A DNA stretch of 64,000 nt from Pseudoalteromonas sp. 0303 (GTDB lineage: Bacteria; Pseudomonadota; Gammaproteobacteria; Enterobacterales; Alteromonadaceae). Under the pieces are notes generated by a model. The model saw nothing but the letters and a program-made list of their open reading frames with translations. It ran no database searches and was not told the origin of the DNA. Shown here one piece after another: positions 45,163 to 55,841 of the stretch (within the stretch, counting starts at the first letter, position 1; every line of letters begins with the position of its first letter). The translations under genes and the position numbers were made by a program. The stretch is from contig NZ_JABVXF010000006.1 of assembly GCF_013349995.1 (NCBI RefSeq), forward strand, positions 1 to 64,000, read 5' to 3'.

Positions 45163-47913
45163 TTACTGCTCAGCCAGCATATTACGCAGTACATACTGTA
45201 AAATACCGCCGTGTTTGTAGTAATCCCACTCTTTCGGGGTATCTATACGCACATCAACACTAAAGCTAATTTGTTTGCCTTCACTGTTAGTGGCAATCAC
45301 ACTGACTTCATTGGTTTTGTCATATAAGCCTTCAAAGTCGAATGATTCTTGGCCGGTTAGACCCAGTGACTCATAGCTTTCACCTTCTTTAAATTGTAGG
45401 GGTAAAACACCCATGCCAATCAGGTTTGAACGGTGAATACGCTCATAGCTTTGTGCAATAACGGCTTTAACACCAAGTAAAAGTGAGCCTTTAGCAGCCC
45501 AGTCACGTGATGAACCTGTACCATATTCCGCGCCTGCTAAAATGATCAGTGGCGTGCCATCTTGCTGATATTGCATCGCTGCATCATAAATGCTGGCAAG
45601 CTCATCGCTTGGCTGCATACGGGTTACACCGCCCTCGGTACCCGGTGCTAATAGATTACGTAAACGCACATTAGCAAAGGTACCGCGCATCATTACTTCG
45701 TGGTTACCACGGCGCGAACCGTACGAATTAAATTGTGCTTTTTGTACACCGTGCTCTTGCAAGTAAAGACCTGCTGGTGCATCCGCTTTAATCGCACCTG
45801 CTGGCGAGATGTGGTCAGTGGTAACTGAGTCACCTAATTTTGCTAAACAGCGCGCACCACTAATGCTAGGAATGCCAGGAGGCTCAATCTCCATACCATC
45901 AAAGAATGGTGCTTTTTTGATGTAGGTTGACGCATCATCCCAATCATAAAGTTTGCCATCAGGAATTTGAATTTTCTGCCAACGATCATCGCCTTGATAC
46001 ACATTGCCATAGCTTGATGCGAACATTTCTTTGGTTACAGTTTCGCGGACGAGTTCGTTCACTTCACTAACACTTGGCCAGATATTTTTTAGATAAATGT
46101 CATTACCATTAGGGTCTTGCGCAAGCGGCTCGTTATAAACGTCTATATCTGTACGACCCGCAATTGCGTATGCAACCACAAGAGGTGGTGACGCTAAGAA
46201 GTTCATTTTCACATCTTGGTGAATACGCCCTTCAAAGTTACGGTTACCCGATAAAATAGAGCTTACAACCAGTTTATGCTTTTGAATTGCATCGGTGATT
46301 TCATCAGCTAGTGGGCCTGAGTTACCGATACAGGTTGTACAACCATAACCGACAAGGTTAAAACCTAATGCATCTAAATCATCCATTAAGTCGGCTTTTT
46401 TCAAGTAATCAGTCACCACTTGTGAGCCTGGAGCAAGTGAGGTTTTAACCCATGGTTTAACCTTTAAGCCCAGTTGCTTAGCTTTTTTAGCCACCAGGCC
46501 AGCAGCTAAAATAACACTTGGGTTTGACGTGTTTGTACAACTTGTAATTGCAGCAATGACACAGGCACCATCATTAAGCTCAAACTCTTCGCCTTTAAAG
46601 TTAACCTTAGCTGCGCCCATAAACTGAGCTTCGTTCACTGGCTCATCAGGGTTAGTTGTTGGGCCTTCATCCTCAATGCGCGCCTCTTGAACATCGCTTT
46701 TATCGCGATGTTGCATACGCTCTTCTTGAAAGCCTTTTAAGTGCTCACCAATAATGCTACCTGCTTTATCAAGGGCAATTCTATCTTGCGGGCGCTTAGG
46801 TCCAGCAAGGCTTGGCACAACATCATCAAGTGATAACTCTAGTGTGTCGGTATAATGAGCTTCATCGCCAGGGTTACGCCATAAGCCTTGGTGCCTTGCA
46901 TAGTCCTCGATGAGTTTAAGTTGCTTGTCATCGCGGTTTGTTAAACGTAGGTAGTTAATGGTTTCATCATCAATTGGGAAAATACCGCAGGTTGCACCAT
47001 ACTCAGGCGCCATGTTTGCAATAGTTGCACGGTCTGCAAGCGGTAAATCAGCAAGACCATCACCATAAAACTCAACAAATTTACCCACTACGCCATGGTT
47101 ACGCAGCATTTCTGTTACGGTTAGTACCAGGTCGGTTGCAGTTGTGCCTTCTGGCAGGCGACCATTGAGCTTAAAGCCAATGACCTGTGGAATGAGTAAA
47201 CTGATCGGTTGACCAAGCATTGCGGCTTCGGCTTCAATACCACCCACACCCCAGCCTAATACCCCAAGACCATTGATCATGGTGGTGTGCGAATCGGTTC
47301 CGACTAGGGTATCTGGGTAGGCGAGTGATTTACCATTTTTACTATCGTTAAATACCACGCGGGCTAAATATTCTAAGTTAACTTGGTGTACGATGCCAGT
47401 TGCTGGTGGCACGACTTTCAAGTTATCGAAGGCCGTTTGCCCCCAGCGTAAAAATTCGTAACGCTCTTTGTTGCGCTCATATTCAAGTTTCGCATTTAAG
47501 TCGAATGAGCCATCTTCACCGTAGCCGTCAACTTGCACTGAGTGGTCAATAACAAGCTCAGCAGGTGACAGCGGATTAATTTTTGCAGGGTCGCCGCCAA
47601 GTTTTTCCATGGCATCACGCATCGCGGCTAAATCGACAATGGCGGGTACGCCGGTAAAATCTTGCATTACAACGCGAGCAGGCGTAAACGCTACTTCTGC
47701 TGATGGTTTCGCTTGAGGGTCCCAGTTTAGTAAAGCATCGATATCTTGCTTTTTAATATTAACGCCATCTTCATTGCGCAACAGGTTTTCAAGTAAGATT
47801 TTTAGAGAGAATGGCAGACGTTTTGCTTTGTCACCTAAACCTTGTAAAGAGTGAATATGGTATTGCTCACCATTAATCGTAAGCTGTTTTTGGGTATCAA
47901 AACTGTTATTCAT
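45163..47913 (-). CDS. acnA: Aconitate hydratase A
   Basis: The ~916-residue protein is an AcnA/IRP1-type aconitase that interconverts citrate and isocitrate in the TCA cycle. The 4Fe-4S ligands are visible as Cys in [12 protein letters not shown] and two Cys in [14 protein letters not shown]. The swivel domain has [11 protein letters not shown] and [14 protein letters not shown]. The ATG at 47913 ([11 protein letters not shown]) with AGGGG upstream is preferred to an in-frame start at 47979. It is a single-gene unit with its own terminator. Confidence 0.97.
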   Translation of the reverse strand: MNNSFDTQKQLTINGEQYHIHSLQGLGDKAKRLPFSLKILLENLLRNEDGVNIKKQDIDALLNWDPQAKPSAEVAFTPARVVMQDFTGVPAIVDLAAMRDAMEKLGGDPAKINPLSPAELVIDHSVQVDGYGEDGSFDLNAKLEYERNKERYEFLRWGQTAFDNLKVVPPATGIVHQVNLEYLARVVFNDSKNGKSLAYPDTLVGTDSHTTMINGLGVLGWGVGGIEAEAAMLGQPISLLIPQVIGFKLNGRLPEGTTATDLVLTVTEMLRNHGVVGKFVEFYGDGLADLPLADRATIANMAPEYGATCGIFPIDDETINYLRLTNRDDKQLKLIEDYARHQGLWRNPGDEAHYTDTLELSLDDVVPSLAGPKRPQDRIALDKAGSIIGEHLKGFQEERMQHRDKSDVQEARIEDEGPTTNPDEPVNEAQFMGAAKVNFKGEEFELNDGACVIAAITSCTNTSNPSVILAAGLVAKKAKQLGLKVKPWVKTSLAPGSQVVTDYLKKADLMDDLDALGFNLVGYGCTTCIGNSGPLADEITDAIQKHKLVVSSILSGNRNFEGRIHQDVKMNFLASPPLVVAYAIAGRTDIDVYNEPLAQDPNGNDIYLKNIWPSVSEVNELVRETVTKEMFASSYGNVYQGDDRWQKIQIPDGKLYDWDDASTYIKKAPFFDGMEIEPPGIPSISGARCLAKLGDSVTTDHISPAGAIKADAPAGLYLQEHGVQKAQFNSYGSRRGNHEVMMRGTFANVRLRNLLAPGTEGGVTRMQPSDELASIYDAAMQYQQDGTPLIILAGAEYGTGSSRDWAAKGSLLLGVKAVIAQSYERIHRSNLIGMGVLPLQFKEGESYESLGLTGQESFDFEGLYDKTNEVSVIATNSEGKQISFSVDVRIDTPKEWDYYKHGGILQYVLRNMLAEQ

Positions 47914-48095
47914 TATTTGCCCCTGTGGTTTGAGCAAGCAATTTGGCTTGCTTTGTTGTTTCCTTTTCGAAATAGACACAGTGTTATTGCAAACTTAATA
48001 CCAGCTGAGAAATTCATCTAGTTGATGAAAAAATATGCTACCTGATATAGTTGCTGCTGATGTGATTTATTTCAAGGGAAGGAGGCAGATAAAAA

Positions 48096-48118
48096 GGGTA
48101 GTCACTTTAAACTACCCT
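48096..48118 (-). terminator. Terminator of the gene at 48134
   Basis: GGGTAGT and ACTACCC pair around CACTTTAA; the minus strand continues into a T-run. It lies 15 bases after the stop of the membrane protein gene. Confidence 0.75.
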
Positions 48119-48133
48119 CAGAAATAAGTGTTT

Positions 48134-48553
48134 TTAGTTAAGCCAGTTTTGTTGTTTACCTTTATGACTAATAAACAGTAATAGTAAACCAATAACGATA
48201 ACACACAATGGCATTGCTAATGCGCTAGTACCAAACATAGCAAGGCTATCTATCACCACAAAATTATAATATTGCTGGACTAATACGGCGATAAACGAGA
48301 TTAAAAATAACTCGCGCGCAAGGGCTTTTTTTGCCAGTAATAAGATGCTCGCGAAGCTTGCTGCAAACACGGCTATCGCAAAGGCAGCCGTTGACCAGAG
48401 CGGTATGTCGCGGTATGCGGCTTGTTGTGCTTCGGGGAGTTGGTTAATCATTTCGGGTGTGATCAACAGTTGCATTACGAACGCAATGACACCTAAAAGA
48501 TTCCATACAAGGGCTGCCCAAGCAAGTGGCTTGAGCCAAGCTGGAGGGTTCAT
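48134..48553 (-). CDS. Hypothetical four-helix membrane protein
   Basis: The 139-residue protein has four predicted membrane helices (LAWAALVWNLLGVIAFVMQL; AFAIAVFAASFASILLLA; FLISFIAVLVQQYYNFVV; ALAMPLCVIVIGLLLLFIS). Similar four-helix proteins are widespread in marine gammaproteobacteria without known function. It stands alone between the aconitase and the S4-domain gene, with its own terminator. Confidence 0.7.
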   Translation of the reverse strand: MNPPAWLKPLAWAALVWNLLGVIAFVMQLLITPEMINQLPEAQQAAYRDIPLWSTAAFAIAVFAASFASILLLAKKALARELFLISFIAVLVQQYYNFVVIDSLAMFGTSALAMPLCVIVIGLLLLFISHKGKQQNWLN

Positions 48554-48623
48554 AAATCACCTTTTATTGTTGTTATAATCGCATTCAATTAAAGGTGATT
48601 TATGCTAACTAAGCAAGCTCTAG

Positions 48624-48998
48624 TTAACCAAACGAGATAGGGCGGCGACCGGTTTTTTCGTCTACTTTTGGCTTTTTAGTACGTTTACGCTTTGATTTTT
48701 TTGGCGCTTCTTCAGCGCTTTGTGGTTGTGCTTTTTGTACAGGTTCCGGTGGGCGAGGATTTGGTGTTGCATCTTCGCTTAGTGTCAGTTGGAACAACTC
48801 ACCATCGAATGCCAACACGTCACCACTGTATAATTTTTTCCGTTTTATTGTACAAATTTCATAGTTAACCCCAACATAACCTTCACCAATTAAGGCTTTT
48901 GCTTGGCCGCCTGTTTCGACTAGGTCGAGCACTTTTAGCAAGTTACATAACTCTATTGGCTCTTCTTCTAGTTCAATTTCGATGAAATCTTCGTTCAT
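48624..48998 (-). CDS. S4-domain RNA-binding protein, YbcJ-like
   Basis: The ~124-residue protein has an S4 RNA-binding domain (EPIELCNLLKVLDLVETGGQAKALIGEGYVGVNYEICTIKRKKLYSGD) like E. coli YbcJ, extended by a basic Pro/Lys-rich tail (PKKSKRKRTKKPKVDEKTGRRP) that YbcJ lacks. It probably binds structured RNA, perhaps the ribosome. The ATG at 48998 with a GAGAGA site is chosen over a start at 49043. Confidence 0.85.
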   Translation of the reverse strand: MNEDFIEIELEEEPIELCNLLKVLDLVETGGQAKALIGEGYVGVNYEICTIKRKKLYSGDVLAFDGELFQLTLSEDATPNPRPPEPVQKAQPQSAEEAPKKSKRKRTKKPKVDEKTGRRPISFG

Positions 48999-49232
48999 GT
49001 TGGTCTCTCTTAATTCAATCGCAGCCATTATAAAGCCTAGCACTCAATTGAACCAAGATTAAATTTTTAAGCTCTTCAGCGGTTAAAATTTGCAGCAATA
49101 AATAATCTGACATTTTTATAAACAGTAAAAAAACTGCAGTATTTACTGGGTACACTGCGCGCGTTTGGAATTGGTGTACAAATTGCTAAATGCATGTCCG
49201 TTTCATTTTTTATTCGTTCAGGAGAAGTTGTA

Positions 49233-49520
49233 ATGGGCGTAAGATCAGCGCTAAGAAAAGAGTTAATGGGTTTGCAAGATTCGTCATTGCTTGCTGCAGA
49301 TGATGTGCGAGCTTTGTTAACGCAAACAATTAAGTCTCAGCCTGAAAAGTCAGAACAAGGTTTTGCGTTAATTTCGCGCTTTAATGATAACCATAGCCAG
49401 TTAAGTTCAGGTGAAACAAACAAAGAAAAGCTGCTTCAGCATCAAACTCACCGTTTATTTAAAGATATTCTATATACCCGTCAAAGTGTTAATAGTTGGC
49501 TAAAAAAACATCTTAATTGA
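49233..49520 (+). CDS. Hypothetical protein
   Basis: The 95-residue soluble protein (MGVRSALRKELMGLQDSSLL) is predicted mainly helical and rich in Ser/Gln. No motif or family was recognised. The ATG at 49233 has an AGGAGAAG ribosome site at good spacing, which supports this start over a start at 49194. It is followed 48 bp later by a lipoprotein gene. Confidence 0.6.
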   Translation: MGVRSALRKELMGLQDSSLLAADDVRALLTQTIKSQPEKSEQGFALISRFNDNHSQLSSGETNKEKLLQHQTHRLFKDILYTRQSVNSWLKKHLN

Positions 49521-49567
49521 TTTATTGTTTTTCTCACTTTAGACTACGTTTGTAATCCAAAGTGAGA

Positions 49568-50236
49568 ATGAACATGAAAAGGATAATTTCAGCAGCCATA
49601 TTTTTAATTTTGGCAGGTTGTCAGCAAGCTACAGTCTACGTATACACAGAAAACCTTGAACAGTCGCAGTTGCAATCATTAGAGCAAGCATTAAATAAAC
49701 AAAGCTTACCCTATGAATATACCCAGCTTCCTGTGCCAAGAGAGTTTACTGATGCAACCTTAATGCTATCGAGCGATAAAATTCTTACTCATGAAGCCGA
49801 GCAACTAGCTGAAATTATGCAGGGACTGGGTTATCAAGCTGAAATTAAGTACACCGCAGATGCCAATCACTTTTACAATCATGGCAATATTGGCTTTTAC
49901 TTAAGAGCTAAAAATACCACCACCAGTTTTACTATGCCGGCTCGTGTACTCACCACTGGGTGCGTTGAAGACAAGTATAATGATCTTGCAGTTACATTTA
50001 ATGATAAGCAGGCGCACATTACCCTTACAAGTGGTAGAAAAGTCTCCCTAGATTGGGATTATTTATATGGCTACCTAGTCATTTATTATAAAAATTATTC
50101 GCAAACATACAGTCATTTAACGCCAGAAGTGAGCACTCCTTTTGGTATGAAACCATCAGATACTTACCGTTACACGGCACGTGTTAATAGCCCAAGTTGG
50201 TTAAATTGCTCATTACAAATTGTCTATATGGACTAG
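49568..50236 (+). CDS. Hypothetical lipoprotein
   Basis: The ~222-residue protein has a lipoprotein signal ending FLILAGC (Cys about 17) and two halves of unknown fold. The second half contains two Cys (TTGCVEDKYND and SWLNCSLQI) that may pair in the periplasm. ATG 49568, ATG 49574 and GTG 49562 are all possible starts. Its stop overlaps the opposite-strand gene at 50233 by 4 bp. No family was recognised. Confidence 0.65.
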   Translation: MNMKRIISAAIFLILAGCQQATVYVYTENLEQSQLQSLEQALNKQSLPYEYTQLPVPREFTDATLMLSSDKILTHEAEQLAEIMQGLGYQAEIKYTADANHFYNHGNIGFYLRAKNTTTSFTMPARVLTTGCVEDKYNDLAVTFNDKQAHITLTSGRKVSLDWDYLYGYLVIYYKNYSQTYSHLTPEVSTPFGMKPSDTYRYTARVNSPSWLNCSLQIVYMD

Positions 50237-50691
50237 CTTCGCGACTCAAGGTAATTACTAAGCTTAGTAATACGCTCACTCATGCCTTCGATTATGCGAT
50301 CTTTAATTTTCTCACGGATCACATTGGGTAAGCGGGTGAGTGCTTCAGGGGAAATAGCTAACAAAATGGTATCGACTCTAGCGCGTGCACTGGTACTGTG
50401 CTCTCGGTTATTGATAAATGCGCCTTCCCCGATAAATTCACCGGGCTCAATGGTGCCAAGTTCGAGTAAATGACTTTGTTTGAATACCATCAGTGAGCCG
50501 CTAAGCACGATATAAAGTCGTTTATCAGCATCATACTGTTTGAAAACAGCACGGCCTTGTTTGACCAAATACAAATGACTGAATGACTCTAATAACACTT
50601 GTCGTTCACTGAGAGTAAACTCTCTAAAGAACGACAATCTGTTAATAATTTCCATTTGTTTAATTAGTGGAATGTGCTCGATTAACTTCAT
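50233..50691 (-). CDS. Cyclic nucleotide-binding domain protein without DNA-binding domain
   Basis: The 152-residue protein is a single cNMP-binding beta-roll: LSFFREFTLSERQVLLESF, then ADKRLYIVLSGSLMVF, then LGTIEPGEFIGEGAFINNREHSTSARARVDT, which is the phosphate-binding cassette. No helix-turn-helix follows, so it is a sensor or regulator that acts through protein contacts. It lies 25 bp downstream of ntrC on the same strand and may belong to the nitrogen-control transcript. Confidence 0.85.
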   Translation of the reverse strand: MKLIEHIPLIKQMEIINRLSFFREFTLSERQVLLESFSHLYLVKQGRAVFKQYDADKRLYIVLSGSLMVFKQSHLLELGTIEPGEFIGEGAFINNREHSTSARARVDTILLAISPEALTRLPNVIREKIKDRIIEGMSERITKLSNYLESRS

Positions 50692-50716
50692 TGACTCACA
50701 TAGGTATAGCGCGAAA

Positions 50717-52102
50717 TTAGCTAATATTGCGCTCTTTTAGCTTGCGGGTCAATGTATTGCGGCCCCAACCAATCTTCACTGCGGCTTCTTGCTTGTGGCC
50801 AGCACAGTTGGCAAGGGCGGTTTTAATCAAACGAGTTTCGAGTTGTGCTTGAATGGCAGGCCAAATATTTTCTTTGCCTTGTTTAAGTTCAAGGTTAAGC
50901 CATTGTTGAAATGCATCCAGCCAATCACCTTCTTGCTCAGTCGGTGCAACAGCAACAATCTCTGGTGGTAAATCTTGCTCGCTGATCAGCTCACCCGGTG
51001 CCATAACCGTTAACCAGCGGCAAGTATTCTCTAATTGGCGCACGTTACCTGGCCAATTGAATAAGCGCAGTTGCTCAGTAGCTTTAGGGCTTAAAATTTT
51101 GCTTTCAACCTGCAGCTCTTTGGCACTTTTATGTAAAAAGTGTTGTGCTAGTCGTTCAATATCTTCAGTACGCTCACGTAGCGCGGGTAAGCGTAAACGC
51201 ACAACGTTTAAGCGATGGAATAAGTCGTCACGAAACTTACCTTGTTTTACCAAGTCTTCGAGGTTTTGGTGTGTTGCAGCAATAATACGTACATCAACTT
51301 TAATGCTTTGATGGCCACCAACACGGTAAAACTCACCATCGGCTAACACGCGTAATAAACGCGTTTGTACATCGAGTGGCATATCACCTATTTCATCTAA
51401 AAATAAGGTGCCGCCATTCGCTTGTTCAAAACGGCCTTTACGAATACTGTCGGCTCCAGTGAACGCGCCTTTTTCGTGACCGAATAACTCTGACTCGACC
51501 AATTCTTTTGGAATGGCAGCCATATTCAAAGCTATAAATTGGTTTTCTTTACGAGGGCTGTGGTTATGCAGGGCACTTGCCACTAGCTCTTTACCTGTCC
51601 CTGACTCACCATTAATCAGCACGCTCATACTTGATGCTGATAATTTACCAATTGCCCTAAACACCTCTTGCATAGCAGGCGCTTCGCCTATGATATGCGC
51701 ATTGGTTTGTGGTGCTTGCTTACGTTTAGTTTTTTTCGTTGAATTAGCACGGCATGCGCTTTCAACCAGCGCGACAGCTTCATCTAAATCGAACGGTTTA
51801 GCGAGATACTCAAATGCCCCTTTTTGGAAAGCATTTACCGCCGAATCTAAGTCTGAGTGAGCGGTCATGATGATCACTGGCAGGCCAGGGTTTTGCTCAG
51901 CAATAGTCTCAAGTAACGCCATGCCGTCCATACCCGGCATTCGTACATCAGATACTAATACCGTTGGCTGGCTAAACTTTAATGCATTAAGCACATCTTG
52001 TGCGTTCGCATAGCTTTCAGTTTCAAATCCTGCACGTGCCAACGCTTTCTCTAGTACAAAGCGAATCGAGGCATCATCATCAACTAACCAGACTGTTTTC
52101 AT
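50717..52102 (-). CDS. glnG: Nitrogen regulation response regulator NtrC
   Basis: The 461-residue protein has a receiver domain ([11 protein letters not shown]; Asp54 in [13 protein letters not shown]; Lys in YLAKPFD). A sigma-54 AAA+ domain follows (Walker [16 protein letters not shown], the sigma-54 contact loop; Walker [13 protein letters not shown]), then a Fis-type helix-turn-helix ([22 protein letters not shown]). It activates sigma-54 promoters when nitrogen is short. It lies 18 bp after glnL; a matching NtrC site and sigma-54 promoter are upstream of glnA. Confidence 0.98.
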   Translation of the reverse strand: MKTVWLVDDDASIRFVLEKALARAGFETESYANAQDVLNALKFSQPTVLVSDVRMPGMDGMALLETIAEQNPGLPVIIMTAHSDLDSAVNAFQKGAFEYLAKPFDLDEAVALVESACRANSTKKTKRKQAPQTNAHIIGEAPAMQEVFRAIGKLSASSMSVLINGESGTGKELVASALHNHSPRKENQFIALNMAAIPKELVESELFGHEKGAFTGADSIRKGRFEQANGGTLFLDEIGDMPLDVQTRLLRVLADGEFYRVGGHQSIKVDVRIIAATHQNLEDLVKQGKFRDDLFHRLNVVRLRLPALRERTEDIERLAQHFLHKSAKELQVESKILSPKATEQLRLFNWPGNVRQLENTCRWLTVMAPGELISEQDLPPEIVAVAPTEQEGDWLDAFQQWLNLELKQGKENIWPAIQAQLETRLIKTALANCAGHKQEAAVKIGWGRNTLTRKLKERNIS

Positions 52103-52120
52103 GACTACTCCAAAAAACCA

Positions 52121-53191
52121 TTAATCCGTAAAAGGCAAATAGATATTAAATTCTGTATGGCCTGGCCAACTGTCACAATCAATGTGGCCGTCATGTTGGT
52201 CAACCAAGGTTTGCGCTATCGATAAACCAAGCCCTGATCCATTTTCTTTGTTGGTGATCATTGGGTAGAACAAGGTTTCACGTAAGCTCTTGTCTATACC
52301 TGGGCCGTTATCCGAAATTTGGATCAGCAAGGTTTTTTTCGGCGCCTTACCTGGGCGCCTGTGTTGATGATTGATGCGGGTTTTTATTCTTATCTCGCCA
52401 CCATCAACCAGTGCCTGTTGTGCATTACGAATAATGTTCAGTACCACTTGTTGAATTTTACTTTGGTCAATGTACACACTCGGTATACTTGGATCATAGT
52501 CTTTCACTAAAGTGATATTGGCATTGTTATCTAACATGCTCAGTTTAATCACTGACTCTAACGCTTGGTGAATGTTGCCATAGGATTTATGTGGCAATTG
52601 ATTCGGACCAAGTAAGCGGTCTACAAGCTCGCGTAAACGGTCTGCTTGTTCAATGATTAATTCGGCACATTGATCACGTTCTTGCTGATCAACCTCATAC
52701 TGCAATAATTGCGCCGCTCCGCGAATTCCACCTAAAGGATTTTTAATTTCGTGTGCTAAACCACGAATTAGGTTACGTGCTGCTTGATATTGATGCATTT
52801 GATTCGAAGCTTGATCGTGGCGAATTTCATCATCCATTTGGCGGCATTCAAACAAAATATAATTTTCATCATGGTTGCTTATTCGGCGCGTGCTAATGGT
52901 CAGTTTGGCATGGCGTGAATCGACGAAAACCACGTCAGCTCTATGCTGGTGGCAATCAACACCATCGAACAACGAATACTGAGCAATGCGTTTTAAGTCT
53001 ATCGAGTGGTAATTGAATAGGTTATCGAACGGTTGGTTGATAATGCGCTTGGGCCCTAAACCTAAAAGCTCACTGGCGCTATCGTTTGCATAAACCAGTT
53101 TAAAATCTCGGTCGAGTAAAATGACAGCAGTACTTAAATTTTTCCAAATACTGTCGAGCAGTTCAGAGTTAAAATGTGTTTCACTGAGCAT
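52121..53191 (-). CDS. glnL: Nitrogen regulation sensor kinase NtrB
   Basis: The 356-residue cytoplasmic histidine kinase has a PAS domain (LLDRDFKLVYANDSASELLG), an H-box (LAHEIKNPLGGIRGAAQLL; phospho-His) and an ATPase domain (VVLNIIRNAQQAL; ISDNGPGI; GSGLGLSIAQTLVDQHDG). It phosphorylates and dephosphorylates NtrC under PII control. Length and arrangement match the family. It follows the DUF4124 gene by 80 bp and precedes glnG by 18 bp. Confidence 0.97.
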   Translation of the reverse strand: MLSETHFNSELLDSIWKNLSTAVILLDRDFKLVYANDSASELLGLGPKRIINQPFDNLFNYHSIDLKRIAQYSLFDGVDCHQHRADVVFVDSRHAKLTISTRRISNHDENYILFECRQMDDEIRHDQASNQMHQYQAARNLIRGLAHEIKNPLGGIRGAAQLLQYEVDQQERDQCAELIIEQADRLRELVDRLLGPNQLPHKSYGNIHQALESVIKLSMLDNNANITLVKDYDPSIPSVYIDQSKIQQVVLNIIRNAQQALVDGGEIRIKTRINHQHRRPGKAPKKTLLIQISDNGPGIDKSLRETLFYPMITNKENGSGLGLSIAQTLVDQHDGHIDCDSWPGHTEFNIYLPFTD

Positions 53192-53271
53192 GGTTGCACC
53201 ATTTTAGTGCGTTTCAATTTAGTGCAGCTTAGCATACTCTTTTTACTTTGCGAGAAGTCATGTCAAAAACC

Positions 53272-53793
53272 TTAGTTTCCGCCATAAATTGAGGTTCTGT
53301 GCATGAAAAAGGTGCTGACTGGGCTAACCGAAACGAGTTTATTATTAGCATCATAAAGTTTAGCTTGTAATGTGTGTTCTCCACGCTCGACCTCTCTTAG
53401 TGCAAAGGTCGTGCTATTACTTGGTGCACCATGGGCAGAACCATCAAATAAAAGTTGTACTTTAAATCCGTTTTCAAAGCGTGGGCTAATTCGAGCAGTG
53501 ACATACACTGAACCGGTATTTTCTCGCACGGTCGCTTCATTAGCAGGAGAAGCAATACTGACTTTAAATTTGACAGGTGTCGCACTTGGTGCGCTATCAA
53601 GTATGCTGGTGTCGGTAGCTGGCATGGTCAGGTTTTGGGTATTCATCTTTACTTCGGTAGCGCCAGGGCGCGGTGTATCAGAAAATACTAAAACGCCGTT
53701 TTTATCTTTCCAAGAATACACTTTCTGCGCTGCGCTATAGCCAAAAAAGCTTATAAAAATCAGCGTTAGTACCAATAAAGTTGTGCTTTTCAC
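53272..53793 (-). CDS. DUF4124 domain protein, exported
   Basis: The ~173-residue protein has a signal peptide (LLVLTLIFISFFGYSAA), an N-terminal DUF4124 motif (KVYSWKDKNGVLVFSDTPRPG) and a C-terminal beta-rich domain resembling an Ig-like fold (VSIASPANEATVRENTGSVYVTA). It is periplasmic or membrane-bound with unknown function. It lies between glnA and glnL on the same strand. The GTG at 53793 has an AGGG site; an in-frame ATG at 53808 lacks one. Confidence 0.85.
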   Translation of the reverse strand: MKSTTLLVLTLIFISFFGYSAAQKVYSWKDKNGVLVFSDTPRPGATEVKMNTQNLTMPATDTSILDSAPSATPVKFKVSIASPANEATVRENTGSVYVTARISPRFENGFKVQLLFDGSAHGAPSNSTTFALREVERGEHTLQAKLYDANNKLVSVSPVSTFFMHRTSIYGGN

Positions 53794-53856
53794 CCTGCAA
53801 CCCTGCATTTTTTAATCTAAATAAAACTGTAGAGTAGAACCCGCTCAATTACCATT

Positions 53857-53880
53857 AAAAAAGCCCGCAGAGCGGGCTTG
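53857..53880 (-). terminator. glnA terminator
   Basis: GCCCGC and GCGGGC pair around AGA with flanking A and T runs. The minus strand reads into a T-run. It lies 46 bases past the glnA stop, between glnA and the DUF4124 gene. Confidence 0.88.
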
Positions 53881-53926
53881 AGAACACACATTTATTATCT
53901 TTCAGATAATTCTGGTACAGCGTGTG

Positions 53927-55333
53927 TTACACGCTGTAGTACATTTCGAACTCAACTGGGTGAGTTGTCATGTTAAGTTTTTCAACTTCTTGACCTTTAA
54001 GCGCGATGTATGCATCGATTAGGTCATCAGTGAATACGCCACCTTGAGTTAAGAACTCACGGTCAGCGTCTAATGATGCAAGTGCTTCTTGTAAAGAAGA
54101 TGCAACTTGTGGGATCTCAGCTGCTTCTTCAGCAGGTAGATCGTATAAGTCTTTGTCCATTGCATCGCCAGGGTGGATCTTGTTTTTGATACCGTCTAGG
54201 CCAGCCATAAGCATTGCAGAGAATGCTAAGTATGGGTTAGCTGTTGGATCAGGGAAACGTACTTCGATACGACGTGCTTTTGCAGAAGGTACCACTGGGA
54301 TACGGATTGAAGCAGAACGGTTACGTGCAGAGTATGCAAGCATTACTGGCGCCTCGAAACCTGGTACTAGACGCTTGTATGAGTTAGTTGACGCGTTAGC
54401 GAATGCGTTGATTGCTTTAGCGTGCTTGATGATACCACCGATGTAGTAAAGTGCTTCTTCAGATAGACCTGCATATTTGTCACCAGCGAAGATGTTTACG
54501 CCATCTTTACCTAGAGATTGGTGACAGTGCATACCAGAACCGTTATCACCTACGATTGGCTTAGGCATGAATGTCGCTGTTTTTCCGTAAAGGTGAGCCA
54601 TGTTATGGATAACATATTTCATCTCTTGGATTTCGTCAGCTTTTAATACCATTGTATTGAAGCGAGTTGCGATCTCATTTTGACCTGCAGTTGCTACTTC
54701 GTGGTGGTGAGCTTCTACTACTTGACCTAGTTCTTCAAGAACTAAACAAGTCGCTGAACGCCAGTCATGTGATGAATCAACAGGTGAACACGGGAAGTAA
54801 CCGCCTTTAACACCTGGACGGTGACCCATGTTGCCACCTTCGTAATCTTTATCTGAGTTCCAAGCAGCTTCTACAGAATCGATTTTGTACATAGAACCAG
54901 ACATGTCTGATTTGTATTTAACGTCATCAAAAAGGAAGAACTCTGGCTCTGGACCGAATAATACAGTGTCAGCAATACCAGTAGAGCGCATGTACTCTTC
55001 AGCGCGTTTTGCAACAGAACGTGGATCACGCTCATAACCTTGAAGTGTTGAAGGCTCAACTACGTCACAACGTACGATTAGTGTAGCTTCTTCAGAAAAT
55101 GGGTCCATTTTCGCAGACTCAGGAACAGGCATAAGTACCATGTCTGATTCGTTGATACCTTTCCAGCCAGCAATTGAAGAACCGTCAAACATTTTGCCGT
55201 CTTCGAAGAAATCTTCATCAATTTGATGATGAGGAATAGAAACATGCTGTTCTTTACCTTTGGTATCAGTAAAGCGTAAATCAATGAACTTAACGTCATT
55301 TTCTTTGATAAAATCTAAAACCGATTGTGACAT
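53927..55333 (-). CDS. glnA: Glutamine synthetase, type I
   Basis: The 468-residue protein joins ammonia to glutamate using ATP. Family blocks include [52 protein letters not shown] and [11 protein letters not shown]. The adenylylation tyrosine is at residue 397 in [10 protein letters not shown], as in E. coli, so control by GlnE is expected. It is first in the glnA-DUF4124-glnL-glnG cluster and has a sigma-54 promoter and NtrC site upstream. Confidence 0.99.
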   Translation of the reverse strand: MSQSVLDFIKENDVKFIDLRFTDTKGKEQHVSIPHHQIDEDFFEDGKMFDGSSIAGWKGINESDMVLMPVPESAKMDPFSEEATLIVRCDVVEPSTLQGYERDPRSVAKRAEEYMRSTGIADTVLFGPEPEFFLFDDVKYKSDMSGSMYKIDSVEAAWNSDKDYEGGNMGHRPGVKGGYFPCSPVDSSHDWRSATCLVLEELGQVVEAHHHEVATAGQNEIATRFNTMVLKADEIQEMKYVIHNMAHLYGKTATFMPKPIVGDNGSGMHCHQSLGKDGVNIFAGDKYAGLSEEALYYIGGIIKHAKAINAFANASTNSYKRLVPGFEAPVMLAYSARNRSASIRIPVVPSAKARRIEVRFPDPTANPYLAFSAMLMAGLDGIKNKIHPGDAMDKDLYDLPAEEAAEIPQVASSLQEALASLDADREFLTQGGVFTDDLIDAYIALKGQEVEKLNMTTHPVEFEMYYSV

Positions 55334-55389
55334 GTGTCCTCCAATTGTTGGGTTTTATTTTTTGCTGCATTATTGCTTTTCGCTTATAT

Positions 55390-55407
55390 AAGCTGGTTTC
55401 GTGCCAT
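55390..55407 (-). promoter_or_regulatory. Sigma-54 promoter of glnA
   Basis: On the minus strand TGGCACGAAACCAGCT has the invariant GG and GC doublets separated by exactly ten bases (-24/-12), and the -24 half is perfect TGGCAC. It lies about 57 bp upstream of the glnA ATG. Confidence 0.85.
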
Positions 55408-55469
55408 TTTTTTAACACCTTGTTTAGACTTGCAAAAAACAAACAAGGCTTTGTTTTGTTAACTTCTAT

Positions 55470-55486
55470 TGCACCAAGCTGGTGCG
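55470..55486. promoter_or_regulatory. NtrC binding site upstream of glnA
   Basis: TGCACCAAGCTGGTGCG matches the NtrC palindrome TGCACC-N5-GGTGCA at all but the last base. It lies about 70-80 bp upstream of the -24 element. A half site, TGGTGCG, follows at 55501-55507, which fits the paired-site enhancers of NtrC promoters. Confidence 0.88.
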
Positions 55487-55507
55487 TGAAAAGATCATTC
55501 TGGTGCG

Positions 55508-55841
55508 TAAAAAGTGCGACCTTGTTTTGCACAATTATTGAGCGTGCCAATTTTTCTGTTATGAACACGATTTAGTGCCAAAATATGGTTCAAAAACGAA
55601 AATTTCGCCAGTTTTGAGCTAAGATTCACTTTAATTTTCATAAATTTGTCATTTATAAAACAGATACTTATAAAAAGCCTGAAGAAAGTTTATAAATTTA
55701 TATTGGATAAACTTTCATCCATGCCATTATTAAGGGATAATATGCGCCCTTTTAAATCCTATGCTGGGACATCTGGTGAAAACGCAGGTGAGTGCGTAGA
55801 TCTTGCAGGATCAATGAGATTCAATTTCTCTGAGAAAAAAT
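55508..55841. other. Intergenic region upstream of typA
   Basis: About 330 bp, AT-rich in its first half. A weak -10 (GATAAT at 55736-55741) lies about 100 bp before typA. An open frame here that overlaps the typA start has no ribosome site. The last 80 bases could be a short 5' leader, but no conserved RNA was recognised. Confidence 0.55.
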
